Part shown: piece after piece, positions 19,636 through 30,122 of the stretch | Numbering within the stretch: the first letter of the stretch is position 1 | Layout: each line of letters starts with the position of its first letter | Source of the DNA: Actinoplanes ianthinogenes | GTDB lineage: Bacteria > Actinomycetota > Actinomycetes > Mycobacteriales > Micromonosporaceae | Length of the DNA: 64,000 nucleotides | Direction: 5' to 3' | NCBI RefSeq assembly: GCF_018324205.1 | Contig: NZ_AP023356.1 | Coordinates: 4,811,001 to 4,875,000 of the forward strand | Position numbers and translations under genes: made by a program | Notes under the pieces: generated by a model | What the model was told of the DNA's origin: nothing | The model's database searches: none | What the model saw: only the letters and a program-made list of their open reading frames with translations

Positions 19636-20118
19636 GTGACCTACGAGGAATTCGCCGACAGCCGGCTCAGCGCGTTGCTGCGCTATGCCGTGATGCTGAC
19701 CGGCGATCCGAACACCGCGCAGGATCTGGTCCAGGAGACCATGCTCCGGGTCCAGCTGCACTGGCGCCGGGTGGCCCGCAGCGACTCGCCCGACGGTTAC
19801 GTCCGCCGCATCATGACCAACCAGTTCATCGAGTCGCGCCGCACCTCCTGGTGGCGCCGGGTGCTGTTGCGGGCCGATCCCGACCCGGTCACCGCCGCGC
19901 CCACCGACCACGCCGCGGAGAACGCGGAGCGCGACCGGGTCTGGACGCTGCTGGCCGGCCTGCCCCGCCGCCAGCGCGCCGCCCTGGTCTTGCGGTATTA
20001 CGAGGACCTGCCCGACCAGGAGATCGCCGACATCCTCGGCTGTGCCGTCGGGACGGTGCGATCGTCCATCTCACGAGGGCTCGACGCGCTTCGTGCCGAG
20101 TTGGTGGAGACCCCATGA
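19636..20118 (+). CDS. ECF sigma factor, SigE family
   Basis: A 160-residue sigma factor with region 2 (FADSRLSALLRYAVMLTGDPNTAQDLVQETMLRV) and region 4 (GLPRRQRAALVLRYYEDLPDQEIADILGCAVGTVRSSISRGLDALR), typical of the actinobacterial SigE-family ECF group. GTG 19636 is chosen because GGAGCGGAGG ends 5 nt upstream; TTG 19579 would give a longer version. The stop overlaps the next ATG by 4 bp, and the partner encodes an LCP-domain membrane protein instead of an ordinary anti-sigma factor. Confidence 0.9.
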   Translation: MTYEEFADSRLSALLRYAVMLTGDPNTAQDLVQETMLRVQLHWRRVARSDSPDGYVRRIMTNQFIESRRTSWWRRVLLRADPDPVTAAPTDHAAENAERDRVWTLLAGLPRRQRAALVLRYYEDLPDQEIADILGCAVGTVRSSISRGLDALRAELVETP

Positions 20119-21164
20119 GCGAGCGTATGAGCAGGGTTGAGGAAGAGTTGCGGGCCGCTTTCGAGCGGCACGAGGTGATGGTTCCGGCCGCGGCGCCGGT
20201 GCGGGACCGCATCGACATTGCTTGGGTACGCGTGAAGCGCCGTCGCGCCAAGCGCCGGGTGATCGGGGCCGCCGCCGCGGTGCTGCTCGCCGGTGCCGCC
20301 CTGCCGGTCGTGTCCAGTGGCTGGGGACACGGGGGACCGCCGGCGGGCGAGGTGGCGTCGCTGGTGGGCGACCCGCCCGCGCCGATCACCGGCCCGGTCG
20401 ACGTCCTGCTGATCGGCACGGACAGCCCGGTCACCGAGAAGCTCGCGCGGGCCGACACGGTGATGCTGCTGCACGTGCCGGCCGATCGCAGCGCCGCGTG
20501 GATGATCAGCTTCCCCCGCGACGGGGCGGTCGAGATCCCGGGCCACGGCCTGGAGAAACTCAACTCCGCGCTGTATTACGGCGGTCCCGAGTTGCTGCGC
20601 AAGACGGTGACGAAACTGACCGGTGTCGAGCCGGACGCCACCGTCACGGCGGACTTCAGCGCCCTGAGCGCGGTCACCGACGCGGTCGGCGGCGTGCGGA
20701 TGTGCCTGAGCCAGGCGATCGAGCCGGTTGCCGGCCGCAAGGGGTTCGCCAAGGGCTGCCAGCAGATCGACGGCGACGAGATCACACCGCTGCTCCGGGG
20801 ACGCCTCGGGCTGAAGAACGGCACCTACGACCGTGATCAGAATGCCCAGTCGTTCCTGCGGGCGCTGATGGCCAAGACGATCGGTGACAACGGGACCTCG
20901 GATCCGGCACGGCTGCTGCGATTGCTGGACGCGGCGAGCTCCGGCATGCGGGTCGACGGCGACGTGGCGGATCTGCTCCAGGTGGCCGGTGCCCTCGGCG
21001 TGCCGGAGTTGATCGGCGTCCGGGAGACGACGTTCCACCCCGCCCCCGGCGCGGAATTTCGCGAGCAGATCTATCCCACCGTCGGCAAGAGCCTCTACCA
21101 GGCGATTCGCGATGATCGGCTGGCCGAGTGGGCGGTGGCGAACCCTCGTTTGATCTCTCGTTAG
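20115..21164 (+). CDS. LytR-CpsA-Psr (LCP) domain membrane protein
   Basis: A 349-residue single-pass membrane protein. Residues 1-48 are a charged cytoplasmic segment (MSRVEEELRAAFERHE...VKRRRAKRR) like the start of CU044-type or anti-sigma proteins, then one membrane segment (49-66), then an LCP domain (94-250) with ISFPRDGAVEIPGHGLEKLNSALYYGG and YDRDQNAQSFLRALM, holding the conserved Arg/Asp residues. LCP enzymes attach glycopolymers to peptidoglycan. The ATG overlaps the sigma factor stop (ATGA). It might both modify the wall and anchor or sense for the sigma factor; that is inference. Confidence 0.88.
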   Translation: MSERMSRVEEELRAAFERHEVMVPAAAPVRDRIDIAWVRVKRRRAKRRVIGAAAAVLLAGAALPVVSSGWGHGGPPAGEVASLVGDPPAPITGPVDVLLIGTDSPVTEKLARADTVMLLHVPADRSAAWMISFPRDGAVEIPGHGLEKLNSALYYGGPELLRKTVTKLTGVEPDATVTADFSALSAVTDAVGGVRMCLSQAIEPVAGRKGFAKGCQQIDGDEITPLLRGRLGLKNGTYDRDQNAQSFLRALMAKTIGDNGTSDPARLLRLLDAASSGMRVDGDVADLLQVAGALGVPELIGVRETTFHPAPGAEFREQIYPTVGKSLYQAIRDDRLAEWAVANPRLISR

Positions 21165-21172
21165 GCGGTGGT

Positions 21173-21358
21173 TCAGCGGTATTCGTCGTCGAACTCGACG
21201 ACGCGGTGCTGCTCCGCGGCGTCCCACTCGTTCGCCTCGGTGAACGTCGGCGGCTCGTCCGGCTCGTCGTCCTGCCAGGCCGGCACCGCGTTCACCGCCT
21301 GCTCGGCGGCGTCCACCTCGGGCGTCTCCAGGTCGGCTTCGTCAATCAGGCGTGTCAT
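21173..21358 (-). CDS. Small acidic hypothetical protein, 61 aa
   Basis: Starts at ATG 21358 with AGGGGAG upstream. The product is strongly acidic (MTRLIDEADLETPEVDAAEQ...WQDDEPDEPPTF...VVEFDDEYR), with no membrane segment, probably disordered. It converges with the LCP gene, only 8 bp apart. Not recognised; probably a lineage-specific gene. Confidence 0.6.
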   Translation of the reverse strand: MTRLIDEADLETPEVDAAEQAVNAVPAWQDDEPDEPPTFTEANEWDAAEQHRVVEFDDEYR

Positions 21359-21734
21359 CCTCGGCTCCCCTCTCGTGTCGCCGGGCTCCTGTCCCATGGT
21401 GCGCGCTTGCCCGCCCGGATGCCGCACAAACCGACACCGATCGCCCGGTAGCCCGCCGAGCGGGCCGGATGTGATCTCGGTCGCCACGCCCCGAGTCGCC
21501 GAACGGTCCGAAGGGTGGGACGGGAGCGGCTCCCGGGCCCAGCGATCTCACTGAGAGTGTCGGGTATCGCTGTGGTCCGGGCGGCACGCTGCCTCCTTTT
21601 GTCCGCTACGCGAGATCCGGACGACGAATTTCGGGCCGATTTCCGTTACGCACCGCGACTGCGGAATACTGCCTGCTGGAGGACAGCGCGGTCCTGCCCT
21701 CTGCTGCCCGCATGCAAAAGCAAGGAGCGCACCG
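21359..21734. other. Intergenic region upstream of the aldolase gene fba
   Basis: No gene is supported in these 376 bp. The region presumably carries divergent promoters for the small acidic protein and fba. CAAGGAG lies 7 nt before the fba ATG. No riboswitch or conserved RNA was recognised. Confidence 0.4.
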
Positions 21735-22760
<1,026 letters not shown>

Positions 22761-22767
22761 TCAACCG

Positions 22768-22805
22768 ACAGCGGCCGGTCCCCGTTGGCGGGGATCGGCC
22801 GCTGT
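22768..22805 (+). terminator. Terminator after fba
   Basis: A 17-bp stem with one G-T pair (ACAGCGGCCGGTCCCCG / CGGGGATCGGCCGCTGT) and a 4-nt loop TTGG, starting 7 bp after the stop codon. Confidence 0.85.
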
Positions 22806-22863
22806 TGTCTTGCGTGGTTACGCAACGACATGGGTACCATCGTCCAGTCTTGATCAAGGGACG

Positions 22864-23385
22864 GTGATCGTGCTCGCTATCGAGGGTTGGAAACCCGAGT
22901 GGCATCACGATGCCGAGGCCCTCGCCGCCACGCATCGACACATGTTCGTGCGGCTCATCGGCCGGAAACTGCGATCGAGCTGGCTGCTCTGGGACGTGGC
23001 TCAGCGTGGTTGGTTCGCTGACGGCCCGGTCATCCTCGACTTCGGACTCAGTCGCGTAGAGATTACTCACCGTAAATTCGATGAGTGCGCGATCACCTGG
23101 GACCAGATCGACATGTCGGTCCCGATCGACATGTACGAGCACTTCGACTGGCGGGCCGACCCGCACGCGGCGCTGCGCAACGCCCGTGGCCGCCCGCTGC
23201 GCGCCGTCAACGTGGTCGAGCGGACCACGACGGCCGACTGGCGGCCCCGGGTGCTGCACGCGATCGAGTTCCTGTTCGACGGCGCCCGTCTCGCGGTCTA
23301 CAACGCGATGGACGAGAACGGGCTCACCGACGTGCCGGAGGCGGAACTCCCGGCGGCGCACTGGCGCCGCGTGCACATCGCCTGA
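22864..23385 (+). CDS. Conserved hypothetical protein, about 173 aa
   Basis: A soluble protein of uncertain family, rich in Trp and His (IEGWKPEWHHDAEALAATHRH; SSWLLWDVAQRGWF; ITWDQIDMSVPIDMYEHFDW). The first plausible codon after the fba terminator and the AAGGGA at 22856 is GTG 22864 or GTG 22870. It converges with the small membrane protein at 23414. I do not recognise a catalytic motif. Confidence 0.65.
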   Translation: MIVLAIEGWKPEWHHDAEALAATHRHMFVRLIGRKLRSSWLLWDVAQRGWFADGPVILDFGLSRVEITHRKFDECAITWDQIDMSVPIDMYEHFDWRADPHAALRNARGRPLRAVNVVERTTTADWRPRVLHAIEFLFDGARLAVYNAMDENGLTDVPEAELPAAHWRRVHIA

Positions 23386-23413
23386 CCACCGGCCCGGTGC
23401 CGGTGGCTCAGCA

Positions 23414-23563
23414 TCAGTCGCCCCCGGTGCCCCGGTGCAGCTCGGCCTGGTAACCGATCTCAGCCTCGTGCCCGGCGATGCCGCTGTTGCGGCGTCGCTT
23501 GTAGACGACGTAGCCGGCCAGAGCGATCAGCAGGCCGAGCGGGATCAGGATGTACGCGAGCAT
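23414..23563 (-). CDS. Small membrane protein, 49 aa
   Basis: One membrane helix (MLAYILIPLGLLIALAGYVVY) followed by KRRRNSG and a short polar tail (IAGHEAEIGYQAEL). ATG 23563 has AGGAGG 7 nt upstream. It resembles the next gene upstream, which has YRRRGNSG at the same place, so the two are tandem paralogues. Function unknown; the basic stop-transfer suggests the tail is cytoplasmic. Confidence 0.7.
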   Translation of the reverse strand: MLAYILIPLGLLIALAGYVVYKRRRNSGIAGHEAEIGYQAELHRGTGGD

Positions 23564-23652
23564 GTGGGCCTCCTGGGTCAGGTAGCCGCCACCGGCGTGA
23601 AGACGACTCATTCTCACCCCGTCCGCGGCCCACTGCCCATCCTCGGAACGGG

Positions 23653-23823
23653 TCAGCCGCCCAGCCCGGTGGTGTCCGGGTTGTGCCTGTTCACGCCGCT
23701 CTCGTAGCCGGTCTGCGCGGGACCGTGATAGCTCGGGTCCCCGCTGTTGCCCCGCCGCCGATAGGCGACCGCGGCACCGGCGCCGAGTGCCACACCCGCC
23801 ACGATCAGGAAAAACGTCAGCAT
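23653..23823 (-). CDS. Small membrane protein, 56 aa, paralogue of its neighbour
   Basis: Read directly from the DNA: one helix (MLTFFLIVAGVALGAGAAVA), then YRRRGNSG, then a Gly/His/Asn-rich tail (YHGPAQTGYESGVNRHNPD). GGGGAG lies 6 nt before the ATG. Shares the RRR-NSG junction and the tail word GYES/GYQA with the 49-aa protein downstream. Function unknown. Confidence 0.7.
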   Translation of the reverse strand: MLTFFLIVAGVALGAGAAVAYRRRGNSGDPSYHGPAQTGYESGVNRHNPDTTGLGG

Positions 23824-23838
23824 GTCTTGCTCCCCGTG

Positions 23839-24240
23839 TTAGTAACTACCGCTGCTGCCACTGTCGCCGCCACCGAACGAACCGCCTCCGCTGTCGCCGC
23901 CCCACGACGACGAGCCACCGTCACTCCACGAGGACGAGCCGCTGTCGCTCCAGGACGATCCGCTGTCGTGGTGATGTCCGTGGTGCTGGCTGCCGCTGCC
24001 GTCGTGGTGATGGTGCCCGTGCCCGTGCTGCCGGCTGTCGCTGTCGTCGGAGTAGATCGGTGAGGAATCGGTGTAGAAGGTCGGGTCGTCGGCGGACACG
24101 TCGGTGACGCCCTGGAACCCTGCCACGCCCGGATGTCCCCGGCGAGGCGGCGGAGGGCGGCGTCGCTGCTGCCGCCCGGTCACGAAGGTCATGAGTGCGA
24201 TGGCCGCCACGGCCACCAGAACCAGGAGGATAATCGCCAT
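23839..24240 (-). CDS. Membrane-anchored His-rich, Ser/Gly/Trp-rich protein, 133 aa
   Basis: ATG 24240 opens a hydrophobic helix (MAIILLVLVAVAAIALMTFVTG), then a basic Pro-rich stretch (RQQRRRPPPPRRG), a region with DSDSRQHGHGHHHH and GSQHHGHHHD, and repeats SSWSDSGSSSWSDGGSSSWGG ending in GGGSFGGGDSGSSGSY. The His clusters could bind metal ions; the end looks intrinsically disordered. It is the first of three small membrane protein genes in a row. Not recognised. Confidence 0.65.
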   Translation of the reverse strand: MAIILLVLVAVAAIALMTFVTGRQQRRRPPPPRRGHPGVAGFQGVTDVSADDPTFYTDSSPIYSDDSDSRQHGHGHHHHDGSGSQHHGHHHDSGSSWSDSGSSSWSDGGSSSWGGDSGGGSFGGGDSGSSGSY

Positions 24241-24283
24241 GCCCGCAGTGTGGGGTATCCCGCCAACCCCCTCTGACCAGGGC

Positions 24284-25480
24284 TTATTTGACCAACGCTG
24301 CCATCGCCTCGTCAAGTGAGTCGGTGACCACGATCAGCCCGGACTGGTCGCCGTGCGGTGACCGGGCCAGCAGCGTACCCAGCAGGTCGACCACCGGCAG
24401 CTTGGTCCAGTGCTCGACGCCGAGGAAGACGAACGCCCCGGACGGCCCGTCGGTGCGGTAGAACGTCTTCGTCGCGGCCTGGAAGATCTCCTGCACGGTG
24501 CCGGCCCAGCCGGGCGCGAAGACGATCCCGCCCCGGGACAGCCGCAGGATCGAGTCCTCCCGGACCGCGTTGGAGAAGTACTTGCCGATCTGCCCGGCGA
24601 ACAGGTTGGCCGGCTCGTGCCCGTACAGCCAGGTGGGCAGGGCCAGGCCGCCGTGCCGGAGCCGGTCGGCCAGGTCGACCGCGGGCAGCGGGTACGCCGC
24701 CCGGACCCGCAGCGCGGCCGCGGTGTACGGGTCGTGGTCCAGGAAGTCCGGCGCGGGCGCCAGCATGTCGATCGCGGCGGCCAGCTCCCGCTCGGTCCGG
24801 GAGGCGAAGAACGCACCCAGGTTCGCCGCCTCCATCACGCCCGGCCCGCCGCCGGTCACGATCAGCCGCCCGCTCCTGGCCAGCCGCCGGGCCAGCGTCG
24901 CGGCCATCCGGTACGGCTCCGAGCCGCGCGGCTCGGCGTGCCCACCCATGATCCCGACCGGTCCCGCGGTGCCGTGCTCACCCGCCCAGGCGGCCAGCGC
25001 CTTGCCCAGCGCGTTGTCGATCCCGGCGTCGTGCAGCCGCTGCGCGACCGCCTCGCGAACGTCCGGCACCGCACCGCCGTGGTCCAGGAAGTGCCGGTAG
25101 ACGATCGTGTCGTACATGCCGGCGAAGCCCGCCTCGGCGAACCCGGCGGCCAGGTCCTCCGGGGTGTAGAGCAGCGCCGGATGGGTCGGGTAGGGGCAGG
25201 TGCGGAACGACGGGATCAGGTGCGCCCCGCGGCGGATCAGGTCGGTCTCCACCTCCGGCGACACGATGTGGCAGCCGACGAAGAGCGTGTCCCGGACGTC
25301 GACGGTGGACAGGTCGGGGGGATTACGGTCCAGCCGCAGACCGAGAACGATCAGTCCGGCGAGGGAGTTTTTGGCCAGGTGGGTGTCGAGCTCTTCGCGA
25401 GATTCGATCTCGAAGGCGGTGGCGTCGAACGGCGCGTCGCCGCCGAGCACCGGTTGCAGGGGATCGGGCATGGCGTCCAT
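24284..25480 (-). CDS. LOG-family Rossmann protein, long form
   Basis: A roughly 398-residue protein whose C-terminal part is a LOG (lysine decarboxylase-like) domain: GPVGIMGGHAEPRGS, RLIVTGGGPGVMEAANLGAF, and FAPGWAGTVQEIFQA in place of the usual PGGxGTxxE. LOG enzymes release the base from nucleoside 5'-monophosphates. The first 130 residues are an extra domain of unknown role. ATG 25480 or 25471 is likely; ATG 25534 would leave only 11 bp to the divergent gene. The neighbour is an ADP-ribosylglycohydrolase, so both may act on nucleotide N-glycosidic bonds. Confidence 0.8.
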   Translation of the reverse strand: MDAMPDPLQPVLGGDAPFDATAFEIESREELDTHLAKNSLAGLIVLGLRLDRNPPDLSTVDVRDTLFVGCHIVSPEVETDLIRRGAHLIPSFRTCPYPTHPALLYTPEDLAAGFAEAGFAGMYDTIVYRHFLDHGGAVPDVREAVAQRLHDAGIDNALGKALAAWAGEHGTAGPVGIMGGHAEPRGSEPYRMAATLARRLARSGRLIVTGGGPGVMEAANLGAFFASRTERELAAAIDMLAPAPDFLDHDPYTAAALRVRAAYPLPAVDLADRLRHGGLALPTWLYGHEPANLFAGQIGKYFSNAVREDSILRLSRGGIVFAPGWAGTVQEIFQAATKTFYRTDGPSGAFVFLGVEHWTKLPVVDLLGTLLARSPHGDQSGLIVVTDSLDEAMAALVK

Positions 25481-25545
25481 GGTGCGCCAGCCCGCGAGGT
25501 GACGGCGCACACCCTGGACGTTGACGGGAAACATAGAGTTGTCCC

Positions 25546-26535
25546 ATGCGTGCTGCATCGGGATCGATGTTCGGTTTGGCCTACGGCGACGCGCTCGGCA
25601 AACCCACCGAGTTCATGGACTATCCGGCCATCGTGGCCCGCTACGGGCCGGCGGGCCCGCGGCAGCTCGACGGCGAGCCGGCGCTGGTCACCGACGACAC
25701 CCAGATGGCGCTCGCGGTCGGCGAGGCGCTCCTGGAGGTGCCGGACCCGACGGCCGCGCGGCTCGAGCCGGTGCTGCGCCGGCGCTTCCTCGCCTGGGCG
25801 TACAGCCCGGAGAACGATCGGGCGCCCGGGATGACCTGCCTGCGGGCGATCGGTGAGCTGGCCAAGGACGGTCCGTGGATTGAGGCGACCCAGTCGGGTT
25901 CCAAGGGCTGTGGCGCCAACATGCGGGTGACCCCGGTCGGCCTGGTTCCCGGGCTGACCGACGACCAGCGTGCCGGGGTGGCGCAGTTCCAGGCCGCATT
26001 GACCCACGGGCACCCGACCGGTCTCGCGGCGAGCGAGCTCACGGCGTACGCCGTGTTCTGGCTCCGTGGCGGCCTCGCGCCGGCGGACCTCCTCGCCGCC
26101 CTCCGCGACCGCTGCGATGAGCAGCGGAAAAACTATCGAGGGGACTGGCTGGGCGAGCTCTGGCGACGACCGCTGGTCGACTCGCCGGAGGAATTCATCG
26201 CGCGCGGCTGGGACGAGTGCGCGGCCGCGCTGGACAAGGTCGCCGAGGGTTTGGCCGCCGGGCGGTTCGAGGGCGACCCCTGCCAGGTCACCGGCGCGGG
26301 CTGGATCGCCGAGGAGGCGCTGGCCACCGCGCTCTACTGCTACCTGATCTCGCCGGACCAGCCGGTCACGGTGCTCGGCCGGGCCGCCGCCTCGTCCGGC
26401 GACTCGGACTCGATCGCGTGCCTGGCCGGGGCTTTCGCGGGCGCGGCGCGCGGGCTGGGCGCCTGGCCGGCCGACTGGCAGACCCAGATCGAGTACTCGG
26501 ACCGCCTGATGCGCCTGGGCACCGCCTGGGACTGA
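25546..26535 (+). CDS. ADP-ribosylglycohydrolase family protein
   Basis: A 329-residue DraG-like enzyme with the family metal-binding motifs: FGLAYGDALGKPTEF (about 5-19), TDDTQMA (about 49-55) and SSGDSDSIACLAGAFAGAARG (about 284-304). DraG-type hydrolases remove ADP-ribose from proteins or small molecules. It reads divergently from the LOG gene. ATG 25546 lies close downstream of TAGAGTTGTCCC; no strong SD is seen. The true substrate is unknown. Confidence 0.88.
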   Translation: MRAASGSMFGLAYGDALGKPTEFMDYPAIVARYGPAGPRQLDGEPALVTDDTQMALAVGEALLEVPDPTAARLEPVLRRRFLAWAYSPENDRAPGMTCLRAIGELAKDGPWIEATQSGSKGCGANMRVTPVGLVPGLTDDQRAGVAQFQAALTHGHPTGLAASELTAYAVFWLRGGLAPADLLAALRDRCDEQRKNYRGDWLGELWRRPLVDSPEEFIARGWDECAAALDKVAEGLAAGRFEGDPCQVTGAGWIAEEALATALYCYLISPDQPVTVLGRAAASSGDSDSIACLAGAFAGAARGLGAWPADWQTQIEYSDRLMRLGTAWD

Positions 26536-26625
26536 ATCCCGCCCGTTCAAGATCAAAACCGCTTTCCGGTACGACGATCGCCGAGCGGCCGGAATGATCC
26601 TGGCGTGACCGGGTTGAATGAGGGC

Positions 26626-27039
26626 ATGCAGAACCTCCTTCCCGAGCCGCCGGCCACCCGACTGCCGGCCGACGACGAAGCCGATCAGGCCCTGGCCGCC
26701 GCCACGACCGACGAGGCGTTCAAGGCGGTCGCGGCCAAGTTCCCGGCCTACAGCGCGGTGTGGGCGCCGCTGGCCACGAGCGCCCTCGCCGCCGGTGAGC
26801 CGGTGACCGCTTATGCCTATGCCCGCACCGGGTATCACCGCGGCCTGGACGCGCTGCGCCGCAACGGGTGGAAGGGCCACGGCCCGGTCCCCTGGTCGCA
26901 TGAGGCGAACCGGGGCTTCCTCCGCTGCCTGCACGCGCTGTCTCAGGCTGCCGCCGCGATCGGCGAGGCGGACGAGGCGGCCCGCTGCGCCCAGTTCCTC
27001 CGGGACAGCGACCCGGCCGCCGCCGACGCCCTGTCCTGA
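26626..27039 (+). CDS. DUF3151 protein
   Basis: A 137-residue soluble helical protein matching the actinobacterial DUF3151 family: NLLPEPPATRLPAD at the start, FPAYSAVWAPLA, AYAYARTGYHRGLDALRRNGWKGHGPVPWSHEANRGFLRCL. In other actinobacteria this gene often lies close to the class II aldolase gene, as it does here. GTG 26605 is an alternative start. Function unknown. Confidence 0.82.
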   Translation: MQNLLPEPPATRLPADDEADQALAAATTDEAFKAVAAKFPAYSAVWAPLATSALAAGEPVTAYAYARTGYHRGLDALRRNGWKGHGPVPWSHEANRGFLRCLHALSQAAAAIGEADEAARCAQFLRDSDPAAADALS

Positions 27040-27137
27040 ACGACCCGGTCCGGCCCGGCCTCCCGGGCCGGACCGAAAGCCGTCAACCACGACCAATCTT
27101 GTGATCCTCGGCAACACGGCTCGCCTCACCCTGCTCC

Positions 27138-27452
27138 ATCGTGGCTGGTCCCCGTCGCCCTATTCGGGCATGGGATCGGGCTTTGCATGCCAGCTCGGGG
27201 GTCGTGGCTGGTGCTGAGGGCCCTATTCGAGCAGGGGATAGGGCTTTGGGCGCCAGCTCGGGAGTTGCGGCTGGTGCTGAGGGCCCTATTCGGGGGCGGG
27301 ATTGGGCTTTGGGTGCCAGCTCGGGGGTTGTGGCTGGTGCTGGGGGCCCTATTCGGGGGCGGGATTGGGCTGTGGGTGCCAGCTCGGGGGTTGTGGCTGG
27401 TGCTGGGGGCCCTATTCGAGCAGGGGATTGGGCTTTGGGCGCCAGCCCGGGT
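27138..27452. repeat. 63-bp tandem repeat array, five copies
   Basis: Units begin at 27138, 27201, 27264, 27327 and 27390, each with a core GTGGCTGGTGCTGRGGGCC, then CCTATTCG, GGGATTGGGCTTTGGG and GCCAGCTCGGG. Copies 2-5 differ at a few positions; the first is more diverged. The array sits in the 757-bp gap between the converging DUF3151 and diacylglycerol kinase-like genes. Because 63 is divisible by 3, several frames stay open through it, but none looks like a gene. The rest of the gap (27040-27137, 27453-27796) shows nothing I can name. Confidence 0.85.
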
Positions 27453-27796
27453 TCTGGCTTGCGCCGACGAGTCCGACCCGGGTGGGACAACGGCGGCGCG
27501 CACACCGGAAACACCGGGTTGCGGGCGGTGCCAGCACACGATCGGCGTACCGGGAACCGGCACCGCCCCGGGCATCCGCCAGCCGTAACCGGGATCGCGG
27601 ACCGCACGCCATCGAAGATGCGGACCGTGGACGGGGGTGCGGCTGGACCCGCGGCCTGCGCGGACCGTACCGGCGCGGACGCGGGCGGCGGCCGCGACCC
27701 AAGGACCGCGACCGGCCCGCGGACAGCGGGCGGCGGGAGTGACGGTGACCGGCAGCTCAAGAAGGAACGGGACCGGCCGCTGGGGACAAGCCTCCG

Positions 27797-28747
27797 CTAC
27801 GCGTAGACCGCCCAGGCCTGGCCCTCGGTCCACCACGACCGCTTCCGGCTCGTCGTCCCCGCCACTCCGTCGTCGAGGAACTGCAACTCGCCCTCGCGCG
27901 GCAGCACCGACACGGCGCGACCCCGGGCCCGGCGCACCTCCACGCGTACCCGAGTGCCTTTGAATCTCTGTTTGACCACGACCGGCACCGCCACCGCGAC
28001 CTCGATCCGGCCGTCGGCCGGGTCGCCCTCGGGCAGCAGCCGCAACCCGTCGAACTCGGCGTAGCCGGCGCCGTTGCCGATCGCGCAGGCCAGGATCGGC
28101 TCCTCGCCCTCGCTCAGGACGCTGTCGTCGACCTCGACCCGGCCCCGCCACGGCACCGCCGCGCCGCTGTCGTCGGCGCCGCCGAGCAGCGCGCCGTCCA
28201 GCGTCACCGAGCCGCCGTCGTTGCGCAGCAGGTCGAGCCGGCGAACGTTTCCGGTCAGCACCGCTTTCGCCACCTCGGCCGGGGTGCGGGGCAGGCCGAG
28301 CTGGGCGGCCAGGTCGCCGGCGTGGGACGGGTCGAGCGGCAGGATCGCCACCGGCGGCAGGTCCGGCACGGTCCGGGTCGGCGCGAGATCGGTGGGTCGT
28401 TTGCTGGGCGGCGGGGCCCAGCGGCGGACCATCCGGCGCAGCACCGCGCGCAGCTGCCCGTCGGTGGCGCTGGCCACCACCAGGCGCTGCTCGCTGGCTG
28501 CGGAGGGCCAGGTCAGGCCGTCCGGCCGGGCCGGCCCGTCGAACCGGGCCAGCACCGCGTCGATCTCCTGGTCCGAGCCGGCCTGCACCGTCTCCACCCG
28601 GGCGCCGCCGTCGCGGAGCACGTCCGCGCAGGCCAGCACCGGGGTGCGCGGGGTGGCGCAGATCGCGTTGCAGCCGCCGCAGCCGGAGCCGGAGGAGCCG
28701 CAGGAGTCGCCCGACCCCTCGGCCAGGCTGAGAATGACCACGTCCAC
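27797..28747 (-). CDS. Diacylglycerol kinase-like protein, Cys-rich N-terminus
   Basis: A 316-residue protein. The middle resembles the substrate-binding end of the diacylglycerol/lipid kinase domain (PVAILPLDPSHAGDLAAQLGLPRTPAEVAKAVLTGNVRRLDLLRNDGGSVTLDGALLGG), where the usual GTxND motif reads LDPSHAGD. The N-terminus is Cys-rich (GDSCGSSGSGCGGCNAICATPRTPVLAC). The altered motif makes kinase activity doubtful. It starts 4 bp after the purA stop on the same strand, so they are probably cotranscribed. The family call is inference. Confidence 0.6.
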   Translation of the reverse strand: MDVVILSLAEGSGDSCGSSGSGCGGCNAICATPRTPVLACADVLRDGGARVETVQAGSDQEIDAVLARFDGPARPDGLTWPSAASEQRLVVASATDGQLRAVLRRMVRRWAPPPSKRPTDLAPTRTVPDLPPVAILPLDPSHAGDLAAQLGLPRTPAEVAKAVLTGNVRRLDLLRNDGGSVTLDGALLGGADDSGAAVPWRGRVEVDDSVLSEGEEPILACAIGNGAGYAEFDGLRLLPEGDPADGRIEVAVAVPVVVKQRFKGTRVRVEVRRARGRAVSVLPREGELQFLDDGVAGTTSRKRSWWTEGQAWAVYA

Positions 28748-28751
28748 GGGA

Positions 28752-30041
<1,290 letters not shown>

Positions 30042-30122
30042 TGTGAACTATGCCTTTCCCCAAGGTCGTACCTGGAGGAGCCCGGGTACTGCCGAAGTTT
30101 ACGCGACGTAGGATGGACCGTC

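Noticed and set aside
27138..27452. CRISPR array
   Set aside because: Units abut without variable spacers, and no cas genes are present in the window.
27126..28151. Reverse and forward ORFs across the 63-bp repeat
   Set aside because: They persist only because the period is a multiple of three; no start site context, and both strands are equally open.
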